64,000 nucleotides of DNA from Atriophallophorus winterbourni (GCA_013407085.1 JACCGJ010018339.1:1-64000), one strand, 5' to 3'; positions 51,826-63,482 are shown, numbered from the stretch's first letter. Made by a program: numbers and translations. The notes: generated by a model not told the origin, from the sequence alone.

Positions 51826-52330
51826 TTTATAATAATAATACTAATATATTCTTGGTAAACCAAGGCATGCAAAACATGATCGGGTTATCAATGTGTACAA
51901 AATATATTAATTGTAAAAATGACCTTATTAAGCGGAATTTTTGAACATTTTTCCGTTTAATAAAGGATAATAAATTTACAACAGGTAGGGAAGTTAATTT
52001 GTTTATTTTCGCTTAATGTCACTCTGTAATAAAGTTTTATCTAGATTGCATCGAAATATGCAAGTGGGGAGGATGAGATTTATTCTGGAGCAAAAATTGA
52101 AAATAATAGCAAAGAAGAAACATTATGGAGGAAGAGGTGCGCCTGATAATATAATTGTTACAGTAGAAATAAATTGACAAAATAAAGAAAATTCTTTTGA
52201 AAATACATAAATTGACTTCTTTGGAATTTTGGTGGGTGTGATTGAAGAAAAGTACATAAACACTTCGAAGTAAAATTGAAAAAAATATAGAAAATGGAGG
52301 GGATGAAAAAAGATTGTGATTTAAATTGCA
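51826..52330 (-). mobile_element. Family B 3' UTR-like segment
   Basis: ATATTCTTGGTAAACCAAGG and CATGCAAAACATGATCG parallel ATTCTTGGAATTCCAAGGCA and TGCTAAGCATGATCG at 58497-58535, the 3' end of the intact family B copy. The AT-rich end (TTATTA repeats at 51826-51840) is in the position of that copy's ATTT tail. It appears to be the end of another minus-strand family B copy. Confidence 0.55.
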
Positions 52331-52463
52331 TGAGGTTTGGGCCGGTTGTACGATTCAGGAAAGTCGAAGAACTGTTTAGGAACGGAAACCGAAACTGTTC
52401 GGCACTAGGGCTTTCGGTTCATACAGAAGAATGAGTCTTATGCGGATGAAGCACGGATTATGA

Positions 52464-52843
52464 TGGTTCAGGCTACGTGAAATTACAGTATGTGTGTAAA
52501 AAGTATAAAGGTAACCACTCACAATTGTTCTTCGATTGAATTGGAAGCGATTCTCCCCGGCTTGACATTTGACTACTCCGGTCTAGACGTCAAAGTATTA
52601 TCACCGAAACAACCGCGTTAAATCCAAGAATTAGGTGCGGCTGAACTATGGAGCGGTCTTTTTATAGCAAGCAAGCAATCTTTCCACAATCCATAGTCAG
52701 AATTCGAAGCACGCAGTACGGGTATCAACGGAGATGAGAAGAGCAACTGCGAGCGAACGAGAATTTATATTATTAAAATCCGGGTACACTTCAAAAAGTG
52801 TACATTGATTGATACAAACAAAAATGTTTACAGAAAAATGCCA
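52464..52843 (-). repeat. Gypsy 3' LTR
   Basis: It aligns along its whole length with 53763-54142, with scattered substitutions and one or two base indels. Both contain GGCTACGTGAAATTACAGT, GGTGCGGCTGAA, GCGGTCTTTTTATAGCAAGC and GTGTACATTGATTGATAC. Confidence 0.88.
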
Positions 52844-52849
52844 TAGTAC

Positions 52850-52862
52850 TCCCCTCCTAGAG
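52850..52862 (-). other. Polypurine tract
   Basis: The minus strand reads CTCTAGGAGGGGAG and abuts the 3' LTR. This is the usual plus-strand primer position in Ty3/Gypsy elements. Confidence 0.65.
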
Positions 52863-52914
52863 CGTCGAGCATAAAAAAGACGCTCGAAGAAATCGTTAGG
52901 CTGTGAAGTCATCA

Positions 52915-53720
52915 AACTTTAATGGGAAATGGACTCTACGACCAGATAGGGTTTGTCTGTTAGGGTCAGTTTGTTTGATACACGGAGGTAAAGGGGGTTT
53001 CCTTGAGGGATCGAGAGTACCGGTGAGCTTCGGTTTGGGGGATGGAGGGACAAAATCTCGAGGAGCAACGTTCGGGGTATTTTCTTTCGCCTCTGGTGCC
53101 GTAGGCTACTTTCAAACGATCGACGCTGACGGTCTCGTGTGTTCCGTTGCGGTCAATAACGAAGTATTTTGGATACCTGTTGATTACCTTGTACGGGTCA
53201 GTTTATGGCGGCTGTAGCGGTCGACGTACATGATCTATCCACACAAACACAAAGTCGCAAGTATTCAAGTCAGGTGGAATGTAGCAGGGTTGAGCATGCT
53301 GTCGAGTTGGAGTAGCTCGTAAGTTTTTCATGAAGCTGCGAAGGCGGCTGACATATTGTGGCACGGTAAGGTCCAATGATGTGTCGGAAGATGTCAGGAA
53401 TTCGCCTGGAAGTGTGAGTGTACTACCGTACACCATTTCATCAGCTGAACACCCTAGGTTTTCTTTCACTGTGGTACGTATACCAAGAAGTACTAGGGGT
53501 AGTATCTCGGACCAACGTTCAGTATTCCCATGACACATGAGTGCGGCTTTCAGTTGACGGTGAAATCTTTCGACTAAGCCGTTCGAAGAAGCGTGGAAGG
53601 CTGTAGTCTGAATGCGTTTTGTACCGAGCATGTTGTTCAGTTCCTTGAAAAGCGTTGATTGGTATTGGGAACCTCTGTCAGTAGTGATGGTGTTTGGTAC
53701 GCCAAAATCAAAATAGTGGG
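52915..53720 (-). pseudogene. Gypsy integrase, core and GPY/F module
   Basis: Minus strand: FGVPNTITTDRGSQYQS (second catalytic Asp), KRIQTTAFHASSNGLVERF (catalytic Glu), WSEILPLVLLGIRTTV, ADEMVYGSTLTLPGEF, FVWIDHVRRPLQPP. A stop codon (TAA, where Tyr is expected) follows, then [19 protein letters not shown] and [10 protein letters not shown], the GPY/F module. The zinc-binding N-terminus and the first catalytic Asp are lost with the internal deletion. The reverse-strand ORF at 52903-53217 is only an antisense shadow. Confidence 0.85.
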
Positions 53721-53762
53721 GAGTATGCTATGACGAAAATATTCGGGCTCACCAAATTGTGG

Positions 53763-54142
53763 TGATTCAGGCTACGTGAAATTACAGTGTGTGTGTAAAA
53801 AGTAAAAAGGTAACCACTCATAATAATTCTTCGATTGAATTGAAAGCGATTCTCCCCAGCTTGGCAATTGACTACTCCGGTCCAGACATCAAAGTATTAT
53901 CACTGAAGTAACCGCGGTAAATCCAAGAATTAGGTGCGGCTGAAATATGAAGCGGTCTTTTTATAGCAAGCAAGAAATCTTTCCACAATCCACAGTCAGA
54001 ATTAGAAGCACGCAGTACGGGTATAAACGGAGATCAGAAGAGCAACTCCGAGCGGACGAAAATTTGTATTAGTAAAATCCGGGTACACTTCAAAAAGTGT
54101 ACATTGATTGATACAAACAAAAATGTTTACAGAAAAATGCCA
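53763..54142 (-). repeat. Gypsy 5' LTR
   Basis: It is the partner of 52464-52843, with the same length and the same TG...CA ends. The internal side begins with the primer-site-like TTTGGTGAGCCCGA. Confidence 0.88.
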
Positions 54143-54317
54143 TAAGGTCAGTATCAGAGTTGGTTTGTGAGTCAGACACTGGAACACAATAATAAGGATT
54201 GATTAATTAGGAAGCCCAGTTAGTGACGCTGAGTCAGTCGGAAAGCCGTAATGAGAAAGAATTGACCGTTTGAGTTCATCCAACGGGTATTATCATTCAA
54301 AAAAGTTATATTCTTCG

Positions 54318-54425
54318 CGCTTGTATGCCACTGTTGGATACGGCGGGTAAGACCAACCTGTTCAATCACATTTGTTCAAACACATGCTCAATGGGGTTGA
54401 ACCCATGACCATGAAACAAAATATT
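54318..54425 (-). repeat. Hammerhead-repeat fragment without the ribozyme
   Basis: Minus strand: CATGGTCATGGGTTCAACCC, then ACATGTGTTTGAAC-like, GTGATTGAACAGGTTGG and TGGCATACAAGCG. It is the tail half of the unit seen at 30.6 kb and stops before the ribozyme. Confidence 0.6.
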
Positions 54426-54429
54426 CATT

Positions 54430-54890
54430 GATTAGAAATACCAAGAAATGATAATTTTAGGAGAAGAAGAGAATGAAGAGCTTTATCAAATGCTCTGGTA
54501 ATATCCAAGAAGATTGTCCGTACAAATAATATTTAATCTCTGGAAGCGGTTACATAGTCCAAATATTCCAGCTGACACGTAATACATGACTTTTGTTTCA
54601 AAAACCATGTTGGAATGGAGAGAAATCGTTTGGGTCTAAGTAAGCTATTAATGCATTCTTGATTAACCTTTAGAATAGCCTAGAGAAAAAAGGTGTGTGA
54701 TTAATTGGGCGATAAAAAGTGACGATGTGCGAATTCCCTGTTTTAAGACGGGGCATAATACCACAATATTTTTATTCGTGGGGGAATATACCAGAGTTAA
54801 CAGATAGATTGAATAAGTTTAATAAAATCAGAGGTATATCATCCGTATTCAGATGCAAGATTGCTGGTACAAACCTACAATAAGAAGGCT
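54430..54890 (-). mobile_element. Family B fragment (RT N-terminal part)
   Basis: It is similar throughout to 45860-46290. Both have GATAATTTTA, ACATAGTCCAAATATTC, AGCTGACA, TTGGGTCTAAGTAAGCTA and AAAAGGTGTGTGATTAATT. It starts and ends abruptly, without tail or catalytic box. Confidence 0.7.
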
Positions 54891-55039
54891 TATAAGAAGC
54901 CGACCTTAAGCCGAATCTCCAGTTATTTCGGGTCAATAGAATCGGTTTGTGGAAGATAGGAAATCAAGCAATTCCAATCTTGGTCGAATTTAAAAATCAA
55001 AGAGACAGAGACTTCTGTTTCTTTCAAAAACGACTAAAT

Positions 55040-57880
55040 ACATACCAATACAGAAAGCTTGTATAGATTGGTGTCAGATAGTCACCCAGCTTCGGCAAAA
55101 TATTTTGCGTTTCAGCGTTCTGGTGTCAACGTGGCAAAACCGAAGGGAAACTCCGAGAAACGCCAATTGAATAACTCCGCAACAGTGGATAATTCAATCA
55201 AGAGGGCTAAAGTGCTGGTAGAAAACATGTGTAGATTCTTGACTAAGTTGTGATGCAGCAAACGAAAGCCACGCTTCGTCTGCGCTTAACGCCGCTGCAT
55301 TAGGAACGTCTATGCCACAATTTCAAAAAAACAACGTACATTCCACATAAATACTAATGGTTACCCATTTACACATCCAACCTAGGTAATACCTCGCTTT
55401 GCCCCGAGGGTTCTCAGAAATAGGCGCGATACATCAAAATGCTGTGAGCATACTTTGCACAAATGCTTGCAGCGTGCGTACTAAATGGCTGGAATTATTG
55501 CAGAAGCCTCCAAAATAAATCTGGGACCTAGGGCATCAGAGTCCTGGCTTCACGATAAAGAACCACTATTCCAGTTAAACTTCTATTGACATATACAGCC
55601 ATAGATCGGTTAAATCAGACGGTATAGACTAGGAGAAGAGCTAAAACACTCCTACAGCATGGTATTAAATACAAGAATCAGGCATAAAAATGGCCACCCC
55701 TGTGCATCCAGCTGGTTCAACATCGCAACTGATGGTAACTTTTTTTTGCGTTAGGCTTGCTTATACAGGACACCCCGGCGCTTCAGAGGAGGATCACCAG
55801 GACTAAGGAACTTCCTACCAGGTTGGTCAGAACTGCCTCACGCGTCTATTTTTTAGGTAATTCCAACCTACCGGTATTAAATAGGGCATTTAGACGACCT
55901 CTTATAGAATTCGCAAGGTTTTATCTCGATTGGCTGCACTCCAGTGTGCTTCATCAGGACGTAAGTGAGAAAACTAGGTTCAGGGATAAACAGTTACCAT
56001 CTGCACTGGACTTATTTTTGTCAACGTCCTAATGATATCGAAAACATCTCTTACGACTCACCTTTGGAGAAAGTGACCGTGTCACAATAATATTTCAGGC
56101 GGTTCTCTGTTTTCATAAGCCACCAGTCAAATACAGGCGTATTATAAACCGAGTTAACCGGAATGCCTTCCGGCTTTCCGGTTCACGATGTGACTGGTTC
56201 TCTGAAGCTAATGAAATCGGAAGTAAATAGTCAGTTATTTAACGCAATGTCGCAAGTCTTCAAGACATTTACTGTCCTTTCAAACCTGAACGGCTAAAGA
56301 ACAAGCCACCTTAGTGAACTCCTGCGGTGCGACTCGACATTATTAGACGCGATAGAAACTGGCGGAGATATACACCCTCACCGATCCATAGAAATTGTTC
56401 GTGCTATATGCCTTTGAGAAACAACATAATAAAGCTACAACGGAGGCATAAGCGAAGCTATGAAACTTACCTGGCGATCTCTGGTAAAAAAACCCTGAGA
56501 AGTTTTTCAGTTATGTTCAATCTAGAGGTAAGACAAAGGTGCACATGAATACCATAATATTTGACAATGGCGAGAAAGCTAATTCTGACCCCGACAGGGC
56601 AACAGCTTGGCTGGATTATTTTCAAAGTGTACATAGAATGGATGGCTGTGATGCAATGCACTCAGTTCCAAACCTTAGTACGGAAATGAATGCCTCTCTA
56701 AGCGAAGTAGTTTTCTGCACGGAAGATGTCGATTGGGTGCAAAAGAATCTAGACGAAAATAAATTCGAAGGAACTCACGATGTGCATCCTAATATTGTGA
56801 AAAAATATCTAAGGTACTAGCAGAGAATCTTTGTAGGTCATACAACGAATCGCTCTGCAAAGCATCCTTCCAGATGATTGGAAGAAAGCTATTGTCGTAC
56901 CCATTCCAAAAGAAGGTTGCGGAAACATTGTTAAGAATTTCCGACCGGTAAGCATTACTAGTGTTTCATGTAAAGCTTTGAGAGACTTATCAAGGATAGG
57001 TTGTGCAGCCACCTTGTGCACAATTCTTCATTAAGCACGGTTCAACATATCTTTCTTAAAAGAAGGCCGTTTCTCGAATCTTCTATGCTTTTATATAGAG
57101 TTTCCAAGACAATGGATGAAGGCGGACGGGTAGAGGTCCTTTACTTAGACATTAGTAAGGCGTTCGACTCGGTTAGTCACATGTTACTAGGAATGAAGCT
57201 CGCGGTCAAAGGCGTTTCACAAAGCAAACTAATCATCGAATAATTAATACGTACTTTAGGCCAACGTTGAAGTATGCCTCTTGCAGGAAATAGATCATCG
57301 GATCAGCAAGCTCGTGCGTTGTTTAAAGCACAAACAATACCATGATCGTATTACATGTCTCAATCTCTTTGAATCTCTCTAACGCCGTCTTAGAGTTGAT
57401 TTGATTTTAGAGTGTTTGAAAAGTTGGTTCATTATGTTTTGGCGACTACTCATCAGTACCAAGTCCTTCGAAATTTCCACAAAGTTTTTCACGACGATCC
57501 ACATTGGAAGCACACTACTCGAGTTTCGCTCTTATTTGAGATCATCAGCAGTGCATATCCTGTCTCGAGTCAGATTTAAACCCAGGACCTTCACCATTAT
57601 AGTTTCATGCCTTACGGCCTGAGCTACAGTCCACCATTTGACCGATCGCGATTAGGCCTTCAGGTGATTTGATTCTTATGTTCAATATCTTGCATACCCC
57701 TAACTATTCCCTGAATAAACTATTCACACGACTACCAACCCGAACCGGTCTGATTCATGACTACACAGCATATATTTCCGACTCAAGACTAAATTGTCGA
57801 AGGTATTTTTTATTCTGTACGTGTATGCTTTACCTGGAATTTCCTAACCTGTAACGTTGAACATTGACCCAACTTTTATA
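55040..57880 (+). mobile_element. CR1-like LINE relic, near full length
   Basis: In plus-strand order: an ORF1 remnant (SASAKYFAFQRSGVN-like, NSIKRAKVL), endonuclease text (ASESWLHDKEPL near 55540; PSALDLF, DIENISYDSPL, then RRIINRVNRNAFRL near 56130), linker (AWLDYFQSVHRMDGCDAM). RT follows (VQHIFLKRRPFLES; motif A LYLDISKAFDSVSH near 57150). The thumb end is RCLKHKQYHDRITCLNLF-like near 57340, and the C-terminus ISDSRLNCRRYF is near 57780. The catalytic DD segment between motif A and the thumb is deleted. A tRNA-related SINE (57407-57664) interrupts the thumb. Confidence 0.75.
57407..57664 (-). mobile_element. tRNA-related SINE with 10-bp target duplication
   Basis: TGATTTGATT occurs on both sides (57397-57406 and 57665-57674). 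The LINE reading VDLIL/GDLIL continues across when one copy is removed. On the minus strand the 5' end has GGACTGTAGCTCAGGCCG (A box-like) and GGGTTTAAATCTGACTC (B box-like), the internal Pol III promoter order of a tRNA. The remaining 180 bases are an unrelated body. Confidence 0.7.
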
Positions 57881-58138
57881 TATTCAAATCGAAATTGGAC
57901 CACTTCATGTAGACCTATCAAAACATTGAACCTATATATTCTACACCACTACAGCATTGAACTTTGAACCCATGCATTAAAGTAAACAATACATCTTGAC
58001 CCCATGGATTTACATGTGCCATCCAACCGAATGAAAACAGTTTCTGCCCTATGAATTTTTAACTGATTTCTGAACTACTCAGTAAACAAACAAATCCCGT
58101 TTTTACTACATATGCTAGTCTTAATTACAATGTTATTC

Positions 58139-58481
58139 TGTGGAAGTGGTTAAGCTATATGCTTATCAGACAATTGAATTGAATCAAATCCACGGCTGGA
58201 TAACCAGTTTTATCCGTGATAGAACCTTACAGGTCCGTATTGGCGATACTACCTCTGAATTAGCAAAAGCTATCAGTGGGGTCCCACAAGGTTCAGAACT
58301 AGTCCCAATAATCTTCCTGATCTTCATCCATGATCTGGCATCGCAGTTGTTATGTCCTTGCTACATGTTACCTGATGATGTCAAGTTCACTGGATCCAGT
58401 GATCACGGGGATTTGTTAAGAGACAATGAAAAGTTCATTAAATGGCCACAGGATTGAAATCTCCCTCTGAACTATAATAAA
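58139..58481 (+). mobile_element. CR1-like LINE (family A) RT, left part
   Basis: It codes HGWITSFIRDRTLQVRIGD, SGVPQGSELVPIIFLIFIHD, CPCYMLPDDVKFTGSSDHG and LPLNYNK. This matches the copy at 9-902 position by position. The catalytic box has become LPDD. It is interrupted after LNYNK by the family B element and continues at 60642. Confidence 0.8.
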
Positions 58482-60641
58482 TAAATAAATGAATATTTCA
58501 TTCTTGGAATTCCAAGGCATGCTAAGCATGATCGATAATTATCAAAGTTTTTTGTATACATAAAGCATAAAAAATGGACAATAATTATTAACATTTTCAA
58601 GGTCATACGTGCTGATAATTTTTCGTTCGTTGAAATGGTCCAGGTGAATGATAATCAATCAGTTTTACAGAAATTCAATATATGAGCAATTATTGTATAA
58701 AAAGAAAATCGGGTGAGGGGAAAAATGACACGAAGAATATTGGAGAACGATGGACCGGAACATCGAAGATGTGAGGAATCTCGAAGAGACAGAATCTTCG
58801 AAAATGTTCAGTTGGAACACATTATTATTGTCGAATATATGTTCTGAATGGAGAGTGTCTTTTTGTGGGTATTCATAGAAGATTCGGCGTCCCAGTGTTG
58901 ACACGTTTGTGAACCGGAATTCTTCATATGGATGTAAAGAGGTAATCTAGAAAATAAATACTAAGGGGCGGAGTGACTGTTCACTATGAAAGTTGAAAAA
59001 CTGATATCACTGTTAATATCCAGCAATGCCGTGATTGTATAGTTCATCTAATGAGACATCTAGGTTGAGAAGTTTCATTAATTTTTCAACTGTGAGAAAT
59101 GAATTTAGATGTGATTTAAAATCACATAGTGAGGTACAAAGTCTTATTTTTTCGGAAGAATATTCCAGAGTTTAGCGTATTTATTTAGGTAGAAGTTACT
59201 TATTACTTTCGTATATGATCTAGGTAATTCCATTAGGTTATCTTGATTTCTTAAATTATATCTAGAACCTTGTCGGAAGCGAATATACGAATTTATATCT
59301 ATATTATCAGAAGATATTATTCTAAAGAACAGTATTAGGTTGTGTCTAATTCTACGGAACCATAGTGGTTCTAGCTTGAGCTGCGCACATCTTTCTCTAT
59401 ATGATTGATTCGAGCTATATCCGGTGATTGATTTGGTAAAAGTACGTTGTACTTTTTCCAAAAGGATGGTATCGGTTTTATTTATACTGCTATATATTAT
59501 ATTACAGTAATCAAAGAGGGGTATGGTGAAAAGTTTATAAAGTTCTAACTTACAGTGTGGGAGAGTAAAGAACTTATGAATCATATTAACACTCTGCTTT
59601 GCTTTTGAGATCACGTGATGTATATGCTCGTTGAATGTAAGCGATGCTGAATATTTGAACCCAAGATCACGTGTGCAATCGATAATTTGAATAGGATTAC
59701 CATTAAGAAGGATTGAGTTATCAGGAATTGTACATCTTAAAGGCATGAACTTAGATTTTTCTACAGAAAATGAGAGACCATTAATTTTACCCCATTTGGA
59801 TAATGCATCCAAATCTTTGTTTAGTCTGGTAATGTAAGTTTGTGTTTCAGAAGATGGGAAGGAAATTACTACTTTCATGTCATCTGCGAACAAGAATAGT
59901 TTACTATGAGAGACGACTGTATGTACATCATTTATGTATAGGAGAAAAAGTAATGGACCTAAAACACTGCCTTGTATCACGCCACTTGTAATCGGCAAGG
60001 TGCGCGATCTGTGACCATTAACCTCAACACAGTATGTGCGATCTGTAAGAAAAGAAGTGAGCCAAGAATGAAGATTGCCACCTATACCAAATGAACTTAG
60101 CTTAGATAGTAATAGGTTATGCGGTACTGTGTCGAAAGCTTTGGTTATATCAAGGAAGACAACTATAACTGAAAAGCCAATTTCAATTGAACTTGTGATG
60201 CAGTCTAAGTATTCTAGCTGGCAAGTAATGCAGGATCTTTTGTTAAGGAATCCGTGCTGTGCCTTGAAAAAGAAACTAGGTGTCAAGTATTCAAGCATAG
60301 CTTTCTTTACAATTTTTTCAAATAATCTTGATAAGAAGGCTGTATGATTTATTGGTCGGTGGTTAGCAACTAAGTGTTTTGAGCGAGATTCGTATCTAGG
60401 TATAACAATTGAGTGTTTCCATACTGCAGGAAAGGTACCAGATTCAATACACGCGTTAAATAGGTTAAGCAGGAGAAGTTGAAAGTCTTTACCACCCATT
60501 TTGCATATGGCTGGAGGTATGCCTGCTGTGTCAGGTTTCAGACTGACAGTTGATTGCTGACATAATTTATTTATGTCACTCAGGTTTATAGTCAAAGTAT
60601 TTAGTGTATTCGGCGAATGACATCTGTTGTCTGCAGCAGTC
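58482..60641 (-). mobile_element. CR1-like LINE (family B), young 5'-truncated copy nested in family A
   Basis: AATAAA lies on both sides (58476-58481 and 60642-60647). Removing the insert plus one AATAAA restores the family A reading NYNK-ITGTANCG. The element has a 499-codon RT frame, a 3' UTR of about 650 bases and an ATTT/AATA-rich 3' tail next to the left duplication. It is the least decayed LINE coding region in the window. Confidence 0.88.
59144..60641 (-). CDS. CR1-like reverse transcriptase (family B), uninterrupted frame
   Basis: About 499 codons are open, beginning inside the ORF because of 5' truncation. They include HRPINHTAFLSRLFEKIVKK near residue 95, then KAQHGFLNKRSCITCQLEYL and motif A VVFLDITKAFDTVPHNLLL near 165. 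GVIQGSVLGPLLFLLYIND and the catalytic KLFLFADDMKVVISF follow near 250, with thumb CTRDLGFKYSASLTFNEHI near 330. The C-terminus ends FYLNKYAKLWNILPKK. Both catalytic aspartates are present. No endonuclease is encoded here, so the copy is not autonomous. Confidence 0.88.
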
Positions 60642-61601
60642 AATAAAATTACAGGAACTGCAAATTGCGGTAGGATCGAATTTGAATCTATTCAGAGGTT
60701 TAAGGATTTAGGTAAAGTCGTTACAGTGGAGTTTAAATGGGTTGCACAATGTGCCCCAGCTGCACAATGAGCTAGAGCCTGAAGCTCTTCGATTCAAACA
60801 GAAAGAACAATGATAGAGGGAGTCCAATGTCTGGCTATCAAAATGGTTGAAGGTGTCTGGGAAACCCTACGAGGAACGTATAATGTCTTTAAGTCCCTTC
60901 ACACATTAAGGTCAGCGTCCACGGATGACCAAATAGAAACGTTTAATATCCTGAAAGGCTTGAGCGACGATGGTTGTCAAAACCTGTTCTCTCGAGCGAT
61001 CAACCCTTCAACAAAAGGGCATACATTGAAGCTCGCACAAAATCACAACAGTCTGAATATCATGCAACACTTCTTCAGTGAAAGATTGGTAAGCTTCTAG
61101 AACAAGCTGACTGATGAACTAATCGCTTGCATACCGGTAGATGCATTTAAATGGGGTTTGGATTCCTCGTAGTTTTTCCCTGACTTCTTTCCGTGAATAT
61201 GCAGGTCGCCTGTCGACACAATTTTCATGAAAATTTTTTCGTTTCAAAATCATACGGTTTAAGCAGGATTAAAAAACCAACACAAAAATTCAATCATATA
61301 ATGACTAGTTTTAAATGCCATGTTTTAAATGTAAGCACAAATTTTCTATAGCTTACCTCTCACTGGTTTCGGTGAAGGGAAACGCTTTCCGTTTTCTCCA
61401 GTTGCAGCTAACAATACTGGGACCGAAGGGCGGCCTGCAAAATATATGACGTATCATCGCGCACGACGAGGATACCAAAGAACAATGAACCAAATTTCTC
61501 AGTAGGATGCGTTACTTTGAAGCTTTCCACCAACAAAAATTCTGGACGCTCAATTGGCTTATCAGCTATCTACAGTCTGTGCCAACTGAACTGAACTGAA
61601 C
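60642..61601 (+). mobile_element. CR1-like LINE (family A) RT, right part and 3' UTR
   Basis: It continues 58139-58481. It codes QRFKDLGKVVTVEFKW, TIEGVQCLAIKMVEGVWE-like, IETFNILKGLSDDGCQNL, STKGHTLKLAQNH and a C-terminus ending near 61165. The 3' UTR has the family A words and ends CAACTGAACTGAACTGAACT at 61583-61601. Several stops are present. Confidence 0.78.
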
Positions 61602-62027
61602 TGGTTGGTTGCAGGTCAACACTTGTTAACAATAGACCTGTCAGCCTGACTAGCATCGTTAAAGAGTATTGGAAAAACAACTCCGTGACAAAATGTGTCA
61701 GCATCTTTGTCGGCATTCTTTACTGAGTGTTACACAACATGGATTTCTAAGGGGCAGATCCTGCCTGACTAACATCCTTAGTTTTCTCAATACTGCCACT
61801 AAACGGATGAATGAACGGAAGCCTGTCGAAGACCCCTACTTAGACTTCAGCAAGGCTTTTTATTCCGTAAATCACCGCCTTTTAGAGATTTAGCTAGCAG
61901 CAAAAGGCATATGGGTTAGACTACTTGCTTGGATAAAGGCATTCCATACAGGTAGGAAATTCACAGCTCGGGTAGGCGGCGCTATTAAGAACGACTTTTT
62001 TTGCATCGAGTCCCTAGCTGGGCAGCC

Positions 62028-62599
62028 GCGGACATTTATTCAAACGTGCTAAGTAGCGATGTAGACTAGACTTCGGGAAAATGTTTTTTAGCTTCATGGT
62101 GGTAAATTTCTTCACCTGTTTCCAGAAGGTTTATTTATTTATTTATTTATTTATTTATATCCTACAGATGTGTAGCGAGTTTTAAGGATGGTTTGGACCG
62201 GATCTGGGGAAAGATTTTTCCTGAATACTTCCCCCAATTGTTATGCAAGATTAGTCAGTTCACCATTTTCAGAGTTATCTGGCAAATAAAGTAAATGTTA
62301 CAGTTCTGTTTTAAACATAACTCTTCTTTAGCTGACCTCTCGCCGTAATCTCGAAGAGAAATTTATATTTATTTTTTCAGCATGATTCATAGGGAGGTGC
62401 TTTCTAAATACAACCGGGATAATCTCTTGGCTACGCGATCGCCGAGGATATCCAACAAACAATAAGAAGAAACGTTTCGGCAGTGGTGGTTGCTTCTCTG
62501 CAGCTTTTCACCGAAAGATATTCTGGACACTGGATTGGCTCGTTAGCCACTCACTGTCCTGTGCAACTGAACTAAATTGGACTCAACTGAACTGAATCT
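62028..62599 (+). mobile_element. Family A 3' fragment nested in another family A copy
   Basis: GGCAGCC occurs at 62021-62027 and 62600-62606. The insert begins at CGCGGACATT, in the middle of the RT C-terminus (parallel to CTCGCGGACACG at 712 of the first copy). It contains a TTTA tandem run (62131-62158) and the complete 3' UTR. It ends in degenerate AACTG repeats. It is a 5'-truncated insertion. Confidence 0.75.
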
Positions 62600-62723
62600 G
62601 GCAGCCTGTTTGAGTTCACGCTGCTTCCTGTTCGCTGATGATGTAAGGATTCTAGGAACCGACAGTAGAGATACGTTTATCTCTGATTTAGAAAAAGTAA
62701 TAGAGTGGACATAGACCTGTGAC

Positions 62724-63218
62724 TTGAGACTAAACTTGAGGAAGAGCTGTGTTCAGACGACTGATTTAGCGACAACCCAACTAGAAGTCGGCGAAGAAGC
62801 TATCAGAATAGCTGCTGCTCAGAAAGTAAAGGATCTTGGTATTACTATTTTAGGAGATTTTAAGTGGGCTTCTCAATATGCCGAAGCTGCAAACAAGTCT
62901 CGCAGAGAATTGTTCAGACTTCGCTCAGCGTTATCATGCCGAAAACCTTCAATCTTTTTTACCGTTATACAAAGTAGTCGTGCGGCCTCACTTGGAATAC
63001 TGTGTTCAATCCTAGGCACCGTACTTAAAAATGATATAGCATGTCTCGAAAGGGTCCAGCGCCTTGCGACTAGGATGGTTGAGATTCAGGCAGGAAAAAC
63101 CTATAAGGCAAGACTTAAGGACTTCGGTTTGTTATCACTGGAGAGACGGCGGCTGCGAGGTGACCTAATAGAAGCCTTCACGATTATAAAGGGTCTTACG
63201 GGTGATAATATTACTTAA
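62724..63218 (+). pseudogene. CR1-like RT thumb region (family A)
   Basis: A 164-codon open piece starts after the catalytic FADDVRI. It codes MRLNLRKSCVQTTDLATTQL, KVKDLGITILGDFKW, NKSRRELFRLRSALSCRKPS and LLSLERRRLRGDLIEAFTI. A one-base frame change in the PHLEYCVQ region (SSRAASLGILCSIL instead) and a stop at 63216 disable it. Confidence 0.75.
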
Positions 63219-63482
63219 ATCCTTAAACTTGCCCATAAAGCAGCTTCAAGGCCAAATTCTATGAAACGTTTTAAGAGTAAACCCAGGTTGCTGGCACGTG
63301 AGCACTTTTTCAGCAACCGCGTGGTCAACTTCTGGAACAAGCTCCCAGATTGTATAGTAAACCTCCCAAATGTGTTGAGCTTTAAAAGGGAATTAGACGT
63401 TTAATGGTCTATCATATTTCCGCACATTCTCTAATGAAACTATAAAAAAAACCTAAAAAAAACTGTTACATTTTTATCAGAT

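Larger units (their letters stand above)
52464..54142 (-). mobile_element. Gypsy (Ty3) LTR element, internally deleted, integrase only
   Basis: Two 380-bp LTRs in direct orientation flank 919 bases. Each LTR begins TG and ends CA. A purine-rich tract (minus strand TAGGAGGGGAG, 52850-52860) precedes the 3' LTR as expected. TTTGGTGAGCCCGA just inside the 5' LTR may be the tRNA primer site. The only coding content is the integrase core and its GPY/F end. Gag, protease, RT and RNase H are deleted. No matching 4-6 base duplication was found outside the LTRs. Confidence 0.85.

Noticed and set aside
52903..53217. 104-codon plus-strand ORF
   Set aside because: It is antisense to the Gypsy integrase C-terminus (GPY/F module) and has no domain text of its own.
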